From Takifugu bimaculatus (taxonomy: Eukaryota; Chordata; Actinopteri; Tetraodontiformes; Tetraodontidae), in contig CP034976.1 in assembly GCA_004026145.2 (NCBI GenBank), positions 2,646,296 to 2,710,295 on the forward strand: a stretch of 64,000 bases of DNA, in the 5' to 3' direction. This document shows positions 61,538 to 64,000 of this stretch, in pieces (position 1 is the stretch's first letter; every line of letters begins with the position of its first letter). The position numbers were made by a program, and so were the translations under genes. The notes under the pieces were generated by a model. The model did not search any database, was not told the DNA's origin, and saw nothing but the letters and a program-made list of their open reading frames with translations.

Positions 61538-63145
61538 CTGGAACCAAACACATGACAATTATTCTGGAGGGGTTTTTTTAGAGTCAGGGAGATTAAATGT
61601 TGCCTCTGCGAGTACAGACTCAGAATCAGAATCAGAATCGCAGCTAAACCTCACAACAAAAGCGAAATCAACCTTTATTTCAATGGTTCAGATAATCCTG
61701 TGTGTTTTCTTCAAAAATATGTTCTGTTCTAACCAGTAAAATCATTATTTATTAAATACCACTATCGAACCTTTTTCACCCATCAATGAGGAGAAAATTG
61801 GACGGCACTTGTGAGAGTGAATACAGATGTGATTAAAATAGATGTTCCTGCCACATGTGGAGCTCTTCGAAGCTCTTGTTGGCCGCAGACATGATGCCTG
61901 AACACTATTACTGTGCTGAATGTTGCCTGAATGGATGATTGATGATTCATTCGGTGACCCTGTTTCAACAATCGCGCAGATTAGATGGCGAAGATTCCCC
62001 GAGCCTCCAACGAGGAGTGACGCCGCGGCTCAGGACAGCGTGTTTGACAGCACATTCATCTGCTGCAGCATCTACATGTTCTACCTCCACCCGCGATCGA
62101 TACCCCTGAAAACAGCCCCTCTCCCCCCCTCACAAAGTCCAGCCAATGACATTGTGAGTCTGTGAGTCTTTGGATTTGACGGACGGGGAGAAGAGGAGCT
62201 GGTGGTCACCTTCCATCAGGATAAACAGGAGCAAATGATGAAATATTCAGTCCCAACTACTCAATGGCTTTATTGCTTTATTCTTTATTATCGCTCTTTT
62301 CTCATGGAGGCCTGTTGGGTTCGGACCCTGAAGTCCATTTAGGCAATTGGGTCGGATGAAGCATCCAATAATTATGTTAATATACTCAAAGCTATGTGTT
62401 CTGAAGCAGCTAGAAGCAGCTTTATTTGTCATGGCACACAGCAAAAATGTCAGGGCCAGATGGAGGATCAGTCTGGAGCCTGCCTTTAATGGCCCTGGGA
62501 ATTGAACCCACAACCTTCCCGCTGAAGAAACAGTTGTTAGCCCCTCAAATGGCTTTTGAATATTTAAATATCCTTAAATATGACCGAGGCAATGAGAGCA
62601 GATCAACACGTGACACCGGGATGTGTCGGTGTTTGTCGGTCCAACATAAAGAGGGAGAGAATATTTCCACAACGCTGCTGATCCGAGCAGGATTTATATC
62701 CAGCTCGGGGAATGTGTGCACATATAAGAGTGTGAGTGGATGGGAGTGTGATTTTCTGCTCTGTTGTCTTTGAATGAAGCAACACGACCGCCTGGACTCT
62801 AATAGAGCCTTTTTCCCCTCCTTCCTGCAGGTTTCCAGCCTGAAGTCATCGTCACAGCTAAGTTGTTGTGGAACTCGGCTCTCTTGTCACCAGCATTATG
62901 TATGCTTCCTAAAGTGTGACATGCAATTAGCTTTCATCTAAAGCACATGACAGTCTTTGGATTTGGGCACTCACAGAGACCCTCACTTGGTGGATTAGAG
63001 CCCAACCTGTAATCCAGCTCGGGGAGATTAGGTAGATCAGAGGCAGTCCTGACTAAAGCAACGATTATATCCTCAACACCCGACTGACTGAGGCAACACG
63101 CGCGGGGCCAACATTCACTCCAGCAGCTTTGACACACTCAGAGAT

Positions 63146-63184
<39 letters not shown>

Positions 63185-63563
63185 GGGCGGGGGATGAAGG
63201 GAGATGGAACTGTTGGATAAGGGGCAGGAGGAAAACAAACAGCAGTATAAAGGTCAACAATCCCACTTTGATAACTTCAGGATTAACAGATATTATTATG
63301 TCAATGTTGGCTTTTAATTAAAATATCAAATGAAGGACGAGCTACTGTAGGAGTCTTCATGCAAAACTCTAATTTGTTGAGCAGCTCAAATACACTTTTT
63401 GCATCACATTAAAATGTATTGAAATGTTTAAATGTTCAAATCCAAATCGAACTGATTGTTTCTTCCTTTCCAAGCTCAGTGATCAGCTTTTGTGTTTTTA
63501 ATTTGTAGTTTTACATTTGTAACCTTTATCTTTACATTCTCTCTCTCTCTATCTCGCACGCAA

Positions 63564-63628
<65 letters not shown>
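63564..63628. repeat. (CA)n microsatellite
   Basis: About 32 CA units in the nxph1 intron. Confidence 0.95.
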
Positions 63629-63629
<1 letters not shown>

Positions 63630-63695
63630 TTGGATGTTGCTTTATGTAATTTGACACCCTTGATAATCAGTGAATATTTAATTAAGATCAAACAT

Positions 63696-63696
<1 letters not shown>

Positions 63697-63774
<78 letters not shown>
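63697..63774. repeat. (GAT)n microsatellite, about 26 units
   Basis: An uninterrupted GAT trinucleotide run near the right edge. Confidence 0.95.
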
Positions 63775-64000
63775 CTGTCCCTGTCTGACACTGTAGTAAA
63801 TGGTGCTGGTCAATTTAGAAAAAATAAAATCACACCCACAAAAGTCATTTTCAAGCATCAGATTATTCACTAATTCTAATGAATTTTTCCAAACTCTTTT
63901 TATGCTAAAAACAGAAAAAAAACCCATCAAGAGAGAGAAATTGATTTCGAGGAAGGTTACTAATTAATCAAATCTAAATAATGAGGACAAAAATAAACAA

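Larger units (their letters stand above)
61538..64000 (-). other. nxph1 intron sequence, no further exon seen
   Basis: No leader exon with a signal peptide was found on the minus strand. Simple repeats present: (CAGAAT)n at about 61618-61638, (GT)n(GA)n at 63147-63182, (CA)n at 63564-63628 and (GAT)n at 63697-63774. The rest is ordinary AT-rich DNA. Confidence 0.55.

Overview
The window is nuclear DNA of a teleost fish with a compact genome, probably a percomorph and possibly a pufferfish-like species. Vertebrate genes are split by short GT-AG introns, AATAAA signals follow the coding ends, and the spacers hold many microsatellites and decayed Tc1-like transposons. I see no bacterial, phage or organellar sequence. 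Exons were assembled by hand from splice sites and reading-frame phase, then compared with remembered protein families; no database was searched.

Left to right: (1) the last three exons of a UBE2E-class ubiquitin-conjugating enzyme (2111-4119, +). (2) A Rev-erb nuclear receptor of nr1d2 type (9578-14181, +), with a promoter RORE and an intron-1 cluster of E-boxes and a D-box. (3) A small secreted protein with two C-type lectin domains (16097-17544, +). (4) A noncoding stretch rich in simple repeats (17.5-22.9 kb). (5) septin 7 (23039-30516, +). (6) A secreted protein related to bacterial peptide-N-glycosidase F (31908-36345, +). (7) mios, a GATOR2 subunit (37654-44664, +), with an apparent AT-AC (U12) intron. 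(8) ica1 (47025-49819, -). (9) A repeat-rich desert (50-60.7 kb). (10) The main exon of a neurexophilin, nxph1 type (60734-61537, -), carrying a 12-glutamine tract.

The genes do not form a pathway. They look like a syntenic block: UBE2E1-NR1D2 are neighbours on human 3p24, and MIOS-ICA1-NXPH1 are neighbours on 7p21, with SEPT7 also on 7p. The nr1d2 gene belongs to the circadian repressor loop, and mios to amino-acid sensing upstream of mTORC1. ICA1 is a BAR-type secretory-granule protein, and neurexophilin is a secreted ligand of alpha-neurexin.

Several otherwise intact exons need a one-base correction (about 3750, 12730-12745, 24282, 38044 and 43314), which points to assembly errors rather than dead genes. 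The least conventional signals are the AT-AC intron in mios, a 159-bp insertion with a target-site duplication and a hammerhead-like core, and the vertebrate PNGase F-like protein with an inserted PA-like segment.
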